Source: Balanoglossus misakiensis
Taxonomy: Eukaryota; Hemichordata
Direction: 5' to 3'
NCBI GenBank assembly: GCA_040954595.2
Contig: CM082577.2
Span: forward strand, 12,958,001-13,022,000
DNA: 64,000 nucleotides
Shown: in pieces, positions 23,901 to 36,025 of the stretch
Position numbering within the stretch: position 1 is the stretch's first letter
Layout of the letters: every line of letters starts with the position of its first letter
Translations under genes and position numbers: made by a program
The notes under the pieces: generated by a model
Databases searched by the model: none
The model's input: only the letters and a program-made list of their open reading frames with translations
Told to the model about the DNA's origin: nothing

Positions 23901-25193
23901 CGATGCCTCTCTCTATTAATAAAGTTGACATTTTGTATAGTTTTCAACGTACCACTTCACCCAAATGAGTCATTTTGGCAAGCAAGACCATACAATGTCC
24001 TCCCATTGCTATTTTGCATACAGGTGTGCATCGCTGTCACAGAGTCCAAGGCAAGTCCAGACATTCCAGACGGCTCAGGATTGGAAGTGGGAGCTGTCAG
24101 TGAACAGGAAGGCAACATGGCGAAATCAGACACGGTCAGCAAAACCGACTCATGGTACAGACCACCGCACCGACGCACGTTAAACGATTCAATATCTGCA
24201 ACATGTACAACCAGTGTAGCCACATCCAAAAAACCACACAAGCCTGACATCGAACGCCCAGTGGCAAGAACACGCACGCGCCGTTTTAAACTAAAATGGT
24301 GGCCATCATCATCACCTGACGTTGAGGAAAAACGCCCTCTATTGAATGATGATTCATTGTCTGCAACATGTACATCCAGTGTAGCCACATCTAAAATACC
24401 ACATAAGCCTGTCATCAAACGCCCAGTGGCAAGTAAACGTACGCGTCGTTTTAAACTAAAATGGTGGACATCATCATCACCGGACGATGAGGAAAAACGC
24501 CCTCTACTGAATGACGATTCATTGTCTGCAACATCATGTACATCCAGTGTAGCCACATCTAAAATACCACATAAGCCTGTCATCAAACGCCCAGTGGCAA
24601 GTAAACGTACGCGTCGTTTTAAACTAAAATGGTGGACATCATCATCACCGGACGATGAGGAAAAACGCCCTCTACTGAATGACGATTCATTGTCTGCAAC
24701 ATCATGTACATCCAGTGTAGCCACATCTAAAATACCACATAAGCCTGTCATCAAACGCCCAGTGGCAAGTAAACGTACGCGTCGTTTTAAACTAAAATGG
24801 TGGACATCATCATCACCGGACGATGAGGAAAAACGCCCTCTACTGAATGACGATTCATTGTCTGCAACATCATGTACATCCAGTGTAGCCACATCTAAAA
24901 TACCACATAAGCCTGTCATCAAACGCCCAGTGGCAAGTAAACGTACGCGTCGTTTTAAACTAAAATGGTGGACATCATCATCACCGGACGATGAGGAAAA
25001 ACGCCCTCTACTGAATGACGATTCATTGTCTGCAACATCATGTACATCCAGTGTAGCCACATCTAAAATACCACATAAGGCTGTTACCAAACGCCCTGTG
25101 GCAAGAACACGCACGCGTCGTTTTAAACTAAAATGGTGGCCATCGTCATCACTGGACGATGAGGAAAAACGCCCTCTATTGAACGATAATTGA
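20954..25193 (+). CDS. Unrecognised protein with two tandem-repeat arrays and an N-terminal hydrophobic segment
   Basis: Four exons in phase, 20954-21066, 21187-21253, 21804-23696 and 24024-25193, give 1080 residues. Residues 1-16 (MLGLLSLTILIYHVTF) are a signal peptide or anchor, followed by a very basic stretch (RRREKRRKHH). Residues about 146-413 hold six units of 45-46 residues (HQPNGSSNGQNTTDKAKDL, then VGKDRVDKV), each with up to three N-glycosylation sequons. A Ser/Thr-rich region follows. Exon 4 holds six units of 55-56 residues (about 743-1080) with the core TRRFKLKWW, acidic PDDEE and dibasic KR sites. I do not recognise a family. The sequons favour secretion, whereas the basic flank would favour a cytosolic tail if the segment stays in the membrane. 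The start codon is the one that opens the hydrophobic segment; an in-frame upstream ATG at 20486 is possible. Confidence 0.7.
21462..21574. mobile_element. Hairpin element in intron 2 of the repeat-protein gene
   Basis: Left arm GGAACGGCAACGTCTTTTAC and the right arm complementary to it, meeting near 21510-21535. The element is flanked by an 11-bp direct repeat ATCTGATTTTA (21451-21461 and 21575-21585). No coding capacity. Confidence 0.6.
22060..22860 (+). repeat. Six coding tandem repeats of about 138 bp
   Basis: The CAGCCGAACGG word recurs at steps of 138, 135, 138, 138 and 138 bp. Units differ by scattered substitutions, so this array is older than the one in exon 4. Divergence is mild and the frame is kept throughout. 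Confidence 0.9.
24178..25193 (+). repeat. Six coding tandem repeats of 165-168 bp
   Basis: The GTTTTAAACTAAAATGGTGG word occurs at 24283, 24448, 24616, 24784, 24952 and 25120. The inner four units are nearly identical at nucleotide level, while the first and last differ more. This is the pattern of recent unit duplication from the middle of an array. Confidence 0.95.
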
Positions 25194-25286
25194 GACTTTA
25201 AGGATTTGTTGACCTTACAACCATGACTACCAGAAGAATCTCATTTACCTTCATCTTCTTTTTCATCTATTATCTCTTTCTGTTGA

Positions 25287-25292
25287 AATAAA
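25287..25292 (+). terminator. AATAAA poly(A) signal of the repeat-protein gene
   Basis: Canonical hexamer about 95 bp after the stop codon at 25191-25193, on the same strand. Confidence 0.6.
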
Positions 25293-25299
25293 ATTTCAT

Positions 25300-26659
25300 G
25301 CTAATATGATGTAGAGGAATCATGTGTTCAATTAACACTGGTTTACCATCAAGGAAACTCACCAGACTAAAATCGAAATATATATTTTTACGAGAACAAA
25401 TCAAATTTTTAGACGTAGAGGGAAACATGTGCACCTTACTAATGTGCCTGCAGTGATATAATCAATGATCGGCTTCCTTTTCAATAATGCCCAAATTCTC
25501 CACAGTGAAAACTTTTATTTTATACATTGTTGTGAAATAAAAAAATTACAAAATACAAATTCAGAAAACATTACTGTTAATTTTAAATGGTGGTTTGATG
25601 CATTGAGGTACATGTACTTAAGTACTATTATAAGCGGCACCAGTATATGCGGCTCTATCAATTGTTATCATCTTTACAGCTCAACACTTCATGGTGTAGA
25701 GGGTCTTTAAAACACCGAACGCCACGGTGTTGTTGAAAAGTGGGTCGCATTCCAACAAGTGCTTTGATATACATTTAATAGTCTCATCGGTTGCTCTACT
25801 TCACATTACTCAAAGAATCGTAACCGTTTCAACGCCAATTTGATCATTTTCACCCGTATTTCTCTATTCCACCCCCCCCCCCCCCTTAATTTTAGACCAA
25901 GTTGACAAAAGTTGGTTGAACGTTTCTGTTTTTTTATTAGATCATCATTGACTGTCATTTGCAATTGATATTAAGTTCTCTGAAAACCCTATACAAACAA
26001 GTGCCAATTATAAATTTCTGAGAGGTCGGCCCACAGACAATAACCAATAGTGGTAAATTCAGATGCTCTGGTCAGCACGATTAGTATGTTTGCTGTTTTT
26101 CCTAAATACCAAACAAAGACCATCACCCATTTTGACCAGACCTCACATCTCATGAAAGACAAACGCCTTTCAAATGGAAAGGATACGGAACATCACACAC
26201 ATAGCTTCCAAATAAGAAAAAACAACGTCCTTGATTCATATGAGAAATCTTATCCTTGGTTCTTGGTCTGAGATACAGTTAGTCACAAGTATTGTTTGAC
26301 ATTGATAAATTCTGTCTTTAAAGGAAAAAGTTTGTTAACGAAAGAAAATTCTTTGCTACCGAAGAGCACTGGTTTATAAGAATAATAAAGGCTACAGGGT
26401 AATTATATTATTGAGCGAGCCAATACACATGCAAGCGATTTTTTTTCGGGAATAAGCTAACTTATTATTACTTTCCGACAATTGGCTCGTCCGCGGCAAC
26501 CTGTTTGCCAACTTCCCTTTTCTCCTCTACCACGTCATTCAGGAACCGCCTGTTCTCTTTCACCAGTTTAGTTAATTTAGACCACTTTTCTTCGCGTTTT
26601 CCTTGAAGTCCTTGAGCTGAGTGGCGATCTCTTCGTCTCGTCTCGACTGTTTCCAATTT
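25300..26659. other. Gap between the repeat-protein gene and the TRPM gene 3' end
   Basis: Mostly AT-rich and without recognised genes, with a poly-C run near 25870-25886. The last 190 bp (26468-26659, minus strand) continue the TRPM frame beyond its stop codon and are treated as a finding. Confidence 0.5.
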
Positions 26660-29600
26660 TTATTCGAGACTGCCATTGCTTTTGTGTAATTCTCCGGTCT
26701 GCTGCGTGGTCCTTTCTTGAGGTTCCTCCAATTCGGTGCCATCCCTGAAAAGTACAAGTTTAGTTCGAACATAGGAACACCTATTAAATTCGCCATTAAA
26801 CCAGTAAGTCGATCGATGCGCTGTTGACACTGATCAACTAGGATGCCCCCCACAGCGTTGCACAAACAGAACACCGCCGTGGGAAATAACTTTAAAAAAT
26901 TCAATTTCAAAACAAAATTTTCAGGAATGTCTCTCTTGAAGTAAAGGATCACCATCACTGCTTCCCTCTGGTATAACCCCAGGGCTTTATTCAGGGAACG
27001 TTTTATAGTAAGAATGATTAAGCAATAACCCCCGCCACAGGCGGGTATACGCGAGATTTGGGTACAATTCGAGACATATATGGAGCGAATTGTTCCCAAA
27101 TCTACTGAGGCGGGGGTTATTGCTATTATATTATATCAACAATTGTATTTGTGGCATATCGGTGTCATTTTCTTACCATACGGCGTCAGAAAGAGAAATT
27201 ACGATCGTGAACCAACATGGCGACAATGAATGTAAACACGAGCAGTCCGGGATCGAGCATTAAACATGAAGCAGACGACAAAAAGTGACAAGACGGGCAT
27301 CGCGCGTGGCAAAGTGACAATGATTTCCACAGAGCAGTTCCAAAATAAAACGTCCGTTAATTCAACAATATTTTTGTTTTATTTATTTGGTTTAAACACG
27401 CGCGACTGTGGTTTAACCGCACATTTGTGCTGCCGCATGGTAGTTCAGGGGCCCGTTTTAGCACTGCCAGGAGTGCTATATGAGTATTTTAGCATCGCTG
27501 GATTGAGCTCTCGTCCAATCAGAATTGCGGACGGTAGCATGATATAATAGAATATGATATAAACTGAACAAGTCTGTCAACTCTTCTGTCTTTGTCTTAC
27601 CGATACGGTTTTAACTGGAACACTGAGGCTTCTCTGCTCGTACTGGCACGGTATAATTATATGCATGATAAAGTGCGCCCTCTTTTGGTGAACTCTTCCT
27701 CCAGCTGACCGCCTACAAGGTAGAAGGTCAGGCGGTAGGAAGAGTTCACCAAAAGAGGGCGCATTTTAGCATCCATTGTTTATAATGGGTAGAACCGTAT
27801 CGGTAAGACATGTACAAAGACAGAAGAGTTGACAGACAACAAACTTATTCAGTTTATATCATATAATTCTGACTATAAAACGTTCCCTGAATAAAGCCCT
27901 GTGGTATAACTGTCCACCTGCTAATGTCTGTATCTAGGCCTACATGCCTGCCCGACTCTCTCTGTCTGTCTGCCTGTCGTTCACTGTCTCTATGTCTATC
28001 CTGTAGTGAGAACTGTCCTTGTATAGTTCGTCGCCTAACGTTAACTTCTCTCGGCACTGTAGTCCGACTTCCTCGTTCACTTACTCACCCGGATGTCTGA
28101 TCCTCAACTGCCGGCGTCGTAGTGCCACTAGTACTTCCTTGGAGGTCCCGCCGTTTCTTCTCAATAAACTCTGTCACGTTTTCATCGAATTTGGGATCCT
28201 TAATGTCTGATTCTGTAAATCGACAAATGCACACTTTACTACACAACTATTTCGCGAACATTCACATGTTATTAGTCGCACGTGTATCATGATCAATATA
28301 TTGCCCTAATACTCTTCAATTTATTTCGTCCAATTTGAGTTCATGTGAATATCTGATAAAATTCTCTGAATATAAGATCAATTACTTCACGCTACCTTAC
28401 TACCAGTAACACGAAGAAAGCGGGGATGGTTTAATTCGGGACGTAAATAGGTCAGTATGTATATCAGCAGGGACTCTTTTTCTTGGATCGGGAGTCTATT
28501 TCGATGGCAAAAAGGGATCGGGAGTCTATTTCGATGGCAAAAAGGAAAAAAGGCAAAAAAAAAATAAAAAATAAAAAAATAATCACTGACCGCCAACCTA
28601 CCTTCACTAAATAACTGGTCCAAATCTTCAAAATTAGGATTGACCTTTTTATCCAGAAGCAACAACTTGCAGAGATCGCAGAAGTAGCAGTCATCATGAC
28701 TACAACGCCAGTGACATGAAATCAGAAGCGCCGCCAGCGGGCGCAGTACCAACAGCTCTACGATGTTCAATGGCGGAGGCAATATGGGCCTGGCCAGGTA
28801 CTCCTCGACGAGGCTATACTGATTGTGTCGATGAATTTTCGACGATTCTCGTTCGACGGAAGAGTACGTTTGACTGAAAATAGTTCGAGATAGGCTAAAC
28901 GGTTACTGGACTCGTTCATCTATGTACAACTGTATAACTATACTATTAGAACGTATATCATACAGTTTGTTTTTCATGGGCCTGAAAGGATACAAATAAA
29001 TCACTTACTTGAATACAGCGATGAGAAGATTGAGAAGAAGGATATTGGATACGAGCATATAGATGCCGGTCAGTACTGGTACCAGCCAAGGGTAGTCCTG
29101 GGTATCTGGACAACGCGGTACATCCGGGTCACTTCTAGCAACTGTGATGTTCCTGGTACAGCCTGTATCGTCCTTACCTGAAGGCAAGGGAAGGGAAGGG
29201 AAGGGTGGATTATATATAACATGCGGATGTTATGGCTTCATTCTTTTTCAAATATTAAAAAAATTGTGCTACACCAATTAACTGCATGCAATAAAATGCC
29301 TTACACCGAGGAAAGCCTGTGACATAGGATTGCTTGAGAAATAGGTGCCAACAGAAACACATCCCTGTAATCACATTGGCCTCTGCATCATTTCTAGTCT
29401 GGTTCCCTGCCCCCATTCCCACCGCTGGCTGCGCTACGCTAAAGGAAAGGGTCAGACACGGGCTTTTGTAAACATGGCTCTCATTGGCGTACGGACATTG
29501 GAGGCATCCATCTTGTTTATGATCACGTGGTCTTTGTAACATTATAATATGCTGGCCAGGTTTTTGGCCAAGATCGCCCCGTACCTGACCCCTTTCCCCT

Positions 29601-32600
29601 TATCGCAGCGCAGCCAGCGGTGGGACTGGGGCAGGGGACCAGCCTACATCGTTTCCACCAACAAGGCAGATTTAAGAAACTTCCCCACCCTAACCCCCCA
29701 CATTTAAAAAAAAGTGTAAATCGCGGGAGCGGAGCGCAGGCGACACTTGCAGGCTTTCACACATGTTTGAAATGATGTACTATGTACCTTCCACTGTCTC
29801 CAATTGTAGCTCGCCGTAAATCTGCCAGTACGGCAAGGCCAACACTTTTGCCATCAAGTCCGCCGGCGGCAGCCAGTCGTTCGGGTACAGCAGTGCGTGA
29901 TACACAACACCGAAACCCGTGAAGAAAACGAAGAAGATGATAAGAAATGGAGGCAAGTCCCGCGTCTGTGAATTTAGAGAAAAACATGTGAAGACATGCT
30001 TCGCTATTACACGCAACCTGTGGGGATGACGTAGATCAGGAAACAAACACAACAGTGCTTACCATCATGAGTTTTATCATGCTGACTTTGGGTCCCAGAT
30101 ACTCCCAGACGGTAGCGCATTGCAGCAGGCGGATGTACATCATGAGCAACGACATGCAGTAGAATATCCTAGCAACGTAGAACATTTGGTCACTGACGGT
30201 AAATCTGAGTATCATGCCGATGTAGAACGCACAGATCATTGCCAAGTCAATACTGTTCCAATTGGATATTACATATTTCCAAATGTTAAGAAATATCTGC
30301 AGTGGCTTCTTTGTAATGAACTCTATTACCTAAATGAGATAATGGGGAGATGAACAATCACTTAATGTTATTTATTTTACTGTGTTCTCCTTGGCTCTCC
30401 AAACACTGGTCATTTATGAGAAAAAGCATACAACTACGAGTGAATGGGGTAGAACTGGCGTTGCATGGCTTAAAATATGTCAATTTAATTCAAGGCTGGG
30501 TTGTACTGTGATGTGATGTGCTGTGATGAGATGCGATGTGCCGTGATGTGCTGTGATGAGATGTTACGTGCTGTGATATGATGTGATGTGCTGTTATATG
30601 ATGCGATGCGATGTGATGTGATGTGATGTGATGTGATGTGATGTGATGTGTTGTGATGTGTAGTTCCAACCATAAACAGAGAGTTTGATTATTCTGCGCC
30701 CACTTACTTGTCGCAGCTCTTCCACCGTCATACCAAACACCCAGACGATGACCAACTTCTCCCAGATGGAAATGTCCAGCCAGTTGTCGACGGGTTTGAA
30801 ATCCGTCAACAAGAAGTGACTGAATGTCAGTATGTGGAAACCATAGGAAATCTATTCGGGAAAGAAATTAAGATGACCGAAGCCAGTAAATATATGAGTC
30901 AAGAATTATCTACACATGACAGTACTAGAAAGTTCGTCCCTCTCCCCCCTTCATCCCCCCTCTCTCTCCACTCTCACTTTCTCTCTCTCTCATCCCCTCC
31001 TCTCCCCACCCCTCTCCTCTGTCAGCAATACTTACAAAATTCAGCATAAACTTTGTCGCTGGTGACGTGTAATAGGCTCCTAGTTTTCCATATGGAGATT
31101 TTTCAGATAGAGTCCAAACAAATATACATATCGGCAGTATACAAAGAATTAACTGAACAAAATAAAGAAAAAGGTTGAATTAAGAAAAGATAACGTACAT
31201 GTAAACTCTAGATGTTAAATACACACACACGTGCACGCACAAGCACAAAAACAAAACGCACCCGCAATCACAAAAGAGTGAATCTCTCGAGATCGTCGAA
31301 ATACAGTTTTTATTATTTGTTTAAAATGTTTATGGTTTTTTTAAATTGAGAAAATATTAATTTACCTTCGCTGCGAACCATTTTGAATTCTGCAATTTGC
31401 CAGTCCACAGGTCATTCAAAATCATTCGGAAAGTTTGTGATTCCTTGGCGTCTAAATAACTTGAAATCACCAGAATACTTTCATTACCCCACTCTCGATG
31501 ATTTTTCAAAATCATTTGATGGGTCTTCTCGGGATCCTCTTTGAAGCACTTAAACATTACATCATTAGCAAAGGTCTTGTATTTCCTTAAAGAGAAAGAG
31601 GGGGCGAACGAAGATGCTTCGTCAGAAGAAAATGAGTTGACAATGCTAAAGATGTCTGTGACATCTGGCTTCCTTAATTGTTTTACTTCGTGCTAGGGCG
31701 TCAAATCGCGTAATACTAGTAATTGCATTCCGGGTAAAAGGTTAACTGTGCTATTTTTACTTTCTTTGGCCAAACCTTTCTGTAGTTAGCATATTAAACT
31801 CATTTAACTTTTTTTCACATTTTGTTATTTTATGTTACAAAGTTTCAGAATGACCATTTCTTAAACATGGCAGAAATCAGCCATTTAGATTTTCATCACT
31901 CACCTAGGTAGCAATAACCTGTTTAAGGTAGGGAGAATTGTGCGATCTCGGTGAGAACCCCCTTCTAAGAAAGACTGGAATGCGAACTCCTATTGAGTGC
32001 ATCCTGCAGCCAGGCGTGGGCTGACATTGAATGCCGAGTCTTGACTTCCTCGACAGATAAACATGCAACTAACCAACCACTCCGTATCATGTAACCAACC
32101 AACCAACCATTCCGTATGTTAGTATTTGTATACCAGCACGGGAGTGTGAGAGTGCCTAGGGCATATACATCAACACACTCGCCAGCGATTCAAACGACAC
32201 CCGAAGACTTTTGTGACACCATCGCATGCACTCACCTCGCATAAAAGTTGAGGTCGCTCGAGTGTTCACTGGAAATTTCCTGCACCTTACTGTATAATTT
32301 ACTGAGGAGCTTCGCCGCACTGAGTGAGCCACCTAGAGGAAAATGTGAAAGTCTTTACAGGACGCCTCAGTGATTGTTCAGTCAAACTGTTAACTTTCCC
32401 ACCTTTTATTCACAAATTGTTGTGTTAGTTGCCTTACTTCATAGAATAGCATTCTAAATATTGGTTTGTGAACACTGCAAGGATCTTATCCCATTACCCC
32501 GTAAGCGTACTTAATTTTAATGTCCACTTGTACGATTATAGACAATTTTCCGCTCATTCCACGAGACCGGGTCTGTTATATCTCGCATTGTTAGGCATTT

Positions 32601-34855
32601 AATGATCGTCCGACAAAGGAATGTTTTGTTAAATTCTGCACCTACTCTAGTTTTACACAAACCTTGATTTAGATTGGGCCCTTACTACGGTGAGTAGCCA
32701 ATGGGGGAGGGGGGTCGTCATTTGGAATATAAATTTACGCAAGTGGTCTGTGTAAGAGGTTTGGGACATTTTCGGTAGAATGGAGAAGTGTACTCCGTGT
32801 AATTGAAGTGTCACAACCTTGAATGCTCACCAATTAACGAGGATATCTCGCTCTCAGTCTCTGCCTCAGCCCAACCACTGCTGAAGACAGACAGCGCCAA
32901 TTGCTGCCGGTCGCATAGCAACGCCCAAAAGAACAGATCTCTTTTATGACATATATCGCCACCCTTTTTGTCGAAAAGACAGCAGCAAGTTCTCCCGAAA
33001 CATCTACCTAAAAGGAATGGAAACAGTATAAAGAATGAAAACGCGAACGGTTGGTGGGTGAACATGAGGAAAAAAACACATATCAGCCAGCAACGAGCGA
33101 GAAGATTCGAAAATTTGTGAAAATAACTACAGATTTAGAACTATTCTTCACGCCTTTTACCTCCTTCGGTATAATTAGAAGCGAAAGTATTGAAAAGGAA
33201 GTGGAAACACAGTCACCTAAATTTATCGGTAACTCACCCCCAAAGTATGATGGCCCAAGTTCATACCGATGCTGAAATTGTTCCGGTAACAAATCACAGA
33301 TCTTATCACCGACACACACCATCATTTCTTCTAACATGGTGGACTTATCCGAATCATTCTGAAGGGGGAATTCGACATTTGTCTGTTGGCTGTTTTTTCG
33401 GCATTGTGTCCACATTCAAACCCGATGAAAGTGTACTCAAGTATATGCAGGTTGATTATTTGAGTTGATGGTACTGTTGGAGGGGAATACTGTCCCCGTC
33501 GGGGTTATTTTATGTTCAGTTGAGCGATGGAAACTTTTCTTTCGGCGTGTGTGTCATTGTTTGCTCGTGTGAATGCGTGTGATTGAGGGAGCGCTCACAA
33601 CTGCAAACTTCTTCGTCAGTGACCCATTCTTTTAGAGGTATCGATTCGGTTCAGTGATTGTGTTCGCTGACTTCCGTTTCCCGGTCTTGTTAATTAAAAT
33701 CGGCACGGTAGGTTTTGAGTAAAAGAATCGTCAAAGACAATATTTCATTTTGGGCTGTGATGTTTGGTCTCTTGTTGTTTGATGGCTTCGCGAGGACACG
33801 GCTGACTACGACGTCTTAGGGACTGTCCTGGTCACATGAGAACGTGTGACAGAGCCGATTAGAGGGGCGTCAGAGTCTTTTTTCAAGGTTCAAAAGAATT
33901 TCTATGTCATCTCCCAATTTAGTAACTCTTAAATAAAACTCTTACCGTTTTAATTGTGATGGCCACAGATTTTAGCCATGGCGGACACTCGTCACCCTCA
34001 ATGACCTATTCGCCGATAATAGGAAATAAATTTCAACTAGAAAGTTAAAGACGTCAAAATCTAGTAATAAACACGTACATCGCCATTAAAATGCATTTTT
34101 TTCCCAACTAGGCTAGAGGTTAACATTCCTAAATTGTGAAGCAAAACGTATCCACTCGTAAAACACTCGTACCAGTCCCGTACTGTGATTCGTAAAACGC
34201 AAATACGACATGAATGAAAACGAAAGCGATTGATTTAAGAGTGTGCCCGATTTGGAACGCGTTGCCACAAAACAAAAGCGCTGCACCCAAAATGCAAGGT
34301 GCTGAGTTTGGCCTGGGCTACGCACATACTATCACGTGTCTTGTACTTATCGCCTGAGAAACCAGCCAACGTTTTATGATATGCTGAATAAACATTGGAG
34401 CAGTTCCTTCGAGTGGTTTGAAGTAGACTATTTAACACGTCATTTACCACTTATCAACATCTTACTTCCTTCTTTACAGACTATTATTTATGTGTCCCTG
34501 TAAGTATTGTTATATTACTCTTTTCTCATACTCACATGACGGTACAGATCTTTTAAATGATTTTGGGAAAACTCGAATTCGTTAAGAGCGACCTTGCCCC
34601 TTCTTATGTCTTCCAATTCATTGAGCAATTGCCAGGTTGGTTTCTGGAAAGCACAACAACATGAGATATATTTTGCAGTGCATATACATGTACAGTTAAA
34701 CAGCGAGCCCAAAAGGGATAATATACGCAATAAAACCACAGACAGAAGTGTGTAAGCATATACATACATACATACATACATACATACATACATACATACA
34801 TACATACATACATACATACATACATACATACATACATACACACACACACATACAT

Positions 34856-34886
<31 letters not shown>

Positions 34887-34982
34887 TACACGCACAGGAT
34901 TTTATCCAACTTTCACACATGACCATGGTTCACTTAGTCACACTTACTGATTGTTCTTTACTCTTGACAGACTTATCCTTTC
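26660..34982 (-). CDS. TRPM: TRPM-family cation channel, N-terminal part not found
   Basis: Minus-strand exons, phases all matching: 34982-34948 (tentative), 34643-34536, 33358-33238, 33007-32831, 32332-32236, 31585-31366, 31152-31036, 30851-30708, 30329-30063, 29965-29788, 29177-29009, 28873-28602, 28212-28089, 26744-26660; about 700 residues. In order they encode the pre-membrane TRPM homology region (RDLFFWALL, GSLSAAKLLSKL), membrane segments (TSPATKFMLNF, WNSIDLAMICAFYIGMILRF, RLLQCATVWEYLGPKV), the pore (LPYWQIYGELQLE), an outer loop with GC...RCPD cysteines and an NIT sequon, the last segment (NILLLNLLIAVFNQTY) and the TRP region (RHNQYSLVEEYLARPILPPP). TRPM channels pass cations as tetramers in plasma or organelle membranes. 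The large N-terminal nucleotide-binding-like domain is not visible up to 44.9 kb. Subtype unresolved. Confidence 0.85.
26970..27910. mobile_element. Inverted-repeat element in the last TRPM intron
   Basis: Arms at 26970-27008 and 27873-27910 are complementary (AGGGCTTTATTCAGGGAACG). Inside lie a dispersed repeat copy (27019-27555) and a second inverted pair (about 27557-27870) containing a near-perfect palindrome at 27676-27761 (GCGCCCTCTTTTGGTGAACT and complement). No intact protein is seen. Confidence 0.6.
27019..27555 (+). repeat. Dispersed repeat, copy 1 (copy 2 at 35.51-36.03 kb)
   Basis: Begins CAATAACCCCCGCC and contains GTGAACCAACATGGCGAC, GGGATCGAGCATTTAACA-like and GGTTTAACCGCACATTT words in the same order and orientation as 35511-36025. 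Ends at a GATATAATA word in both. No coding frame is conserved between the copies. Confidence 0.8.
28485..28546. repeat. Two direct copies of a 33-bp unit in a TRPM intron
   Basis: GATCGGGAGTCTATTTCGAT plus a following ggcaaaaag tract occurs twice in a row, then runs into an A-rich tract. It has no evident function. Confidence 0.8.
30505..30662. repeat. GATGT-type pentanucleotide array in a TRPM intron
   Basis: Degenerate at the left (GATGTGCTGTGATGAGATG) and regular at the right as GATGT units. Intronic; open frames here are repeat artefacts. Confidence 0.9.
31685..31935. repeat. Dispersed repeat in a TRPM intron (relative at 11.76-12.0 kb)
   Basis: Shares GTTTCAGAATGACC, TTAAACATGGCA, ATTTTCATCACTCAC and TTTAAGGTAGGGAGAA with the copy at 11760-11995 in the same order. 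Confidence 0.55.
34763..34892. repeat. (CATA)n/(CA)n microsatellite
   Basis: A long CATA run with CA-rich interruptions in an upstream TRPM intron. The open frames on both strands are repeat artefacts. Confidence 0.95.
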
Positions 34983-35510
34983 CTGCAGGAGAAGTTGTCT
35001 GTGTGGCGCCTACTTTGTTGCAACAAGACATTCGGCCGATCTCTAGATGTCTTCACTCTGACAAGACGGAAGGAACTTGCTGGCGACACACTCGCGCTCC
35101 AGTCTGGACTGAGCAGACGCGGACGCATTCTCCGACCTGATGAAACCATCTCCTTTATTTATGACTCCCGTGCGAAGAACGTGGGAGTGATTCGTTTACA
35201 ACTAACCCATTGGTCGACTTCTGGGGCGACCCACTTCGGCCAGTTGGCTTCAGTGTGCGCAGGCTCTGTTCTTCCCTTCCCCTGTTGATCCATGTACCGA
35301 CATATTTTGGGGTTTGTGTTAGTTTTAATCATAAGACAACAAATGTCGTTCTAACGCACAGTTTATGTAAATGACAGATTTGCCACGTAGAAGTGATTAA
35401 GATATTGAAGCATTTACCTTCTGTGTGATTAATTAAGTGCACAGCTATGCGTGTACATTCAGTAAGGTGGTTTGCCATGTTCCGAGAAGATGTCCAACAT
35501 AATAAAATTA

Positions 35511-36025
35511 AAGCAATAACCCCCATGGCAGGCGGGTAGAGGCCTATAGGAGATTTTGGTGCAAATCGAGACATATAGCAAGAGCCGTTAGGCGAGTGCT
35601 ATATGGAGTGAATTGTACCAAAATCGCTGTTATATTAGAACAATTGATTTTGTGGCCTATCAGTGTAATTTTCTTAACGAAACAGCGTCAGAAAAAGAAG
35701 TTACGATAGTGAACCAACATGGCGACCAAGAATGTAAACACGAGCGGCCCGGGATCGAGCATTTAACACGAAGCACGCGACAAAAAGTGACAAACGTGCA
35801 AAATATTCAGAGCAGAGCAGTTCAAAAATAAAACGTCCGTAAATTCAAGTTTTTTTATGTTATTTATTTGGTTTAATCCCACGCGATTGTGGTTTAACCG
35901 CACATTTTTCCTGCTGCATGCTAGTTCAGGGGCCCGTTTTACCACTGCCAGCAGTAGTAAACCAGTATTTTACCATCGCTCTCGTTCAATCAGAATCGCG
36001 GACGGTAGCATGATATAATATAATA
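35511..36025 (+). repeat. Dispersed repeat, copy 2
   Basis: Partner of 27019-27555 in the same orientation, with shared words such as GTGAACCAACATGGCGAC and GGTTTAACCGCACATTT. Small indels distinguish the copies. Confidence 0.8.

Noticed and set aside
23957-25114. 385-codon minus-strand frame opposite the 168-bp repeats
   Set aside because: It is a mirror of the plus-strand array; the plus strand has matching splice sites, phases and a poly(A) signal.
26572-27099. 175-codon minus-strand frame near the TRPM 3' end
   Set aside because: It begins inside the inverted-repeat element and runs through a splice acceptor; the phase-consistent TRPM frame at 26744-26660 is a different one.
34995-35288. 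97-codon plus-strand frame in a less AT-rich stretch
   Set aside because: No family motif, no splice partners and no neighbour support; kept only as unexplained sequence.
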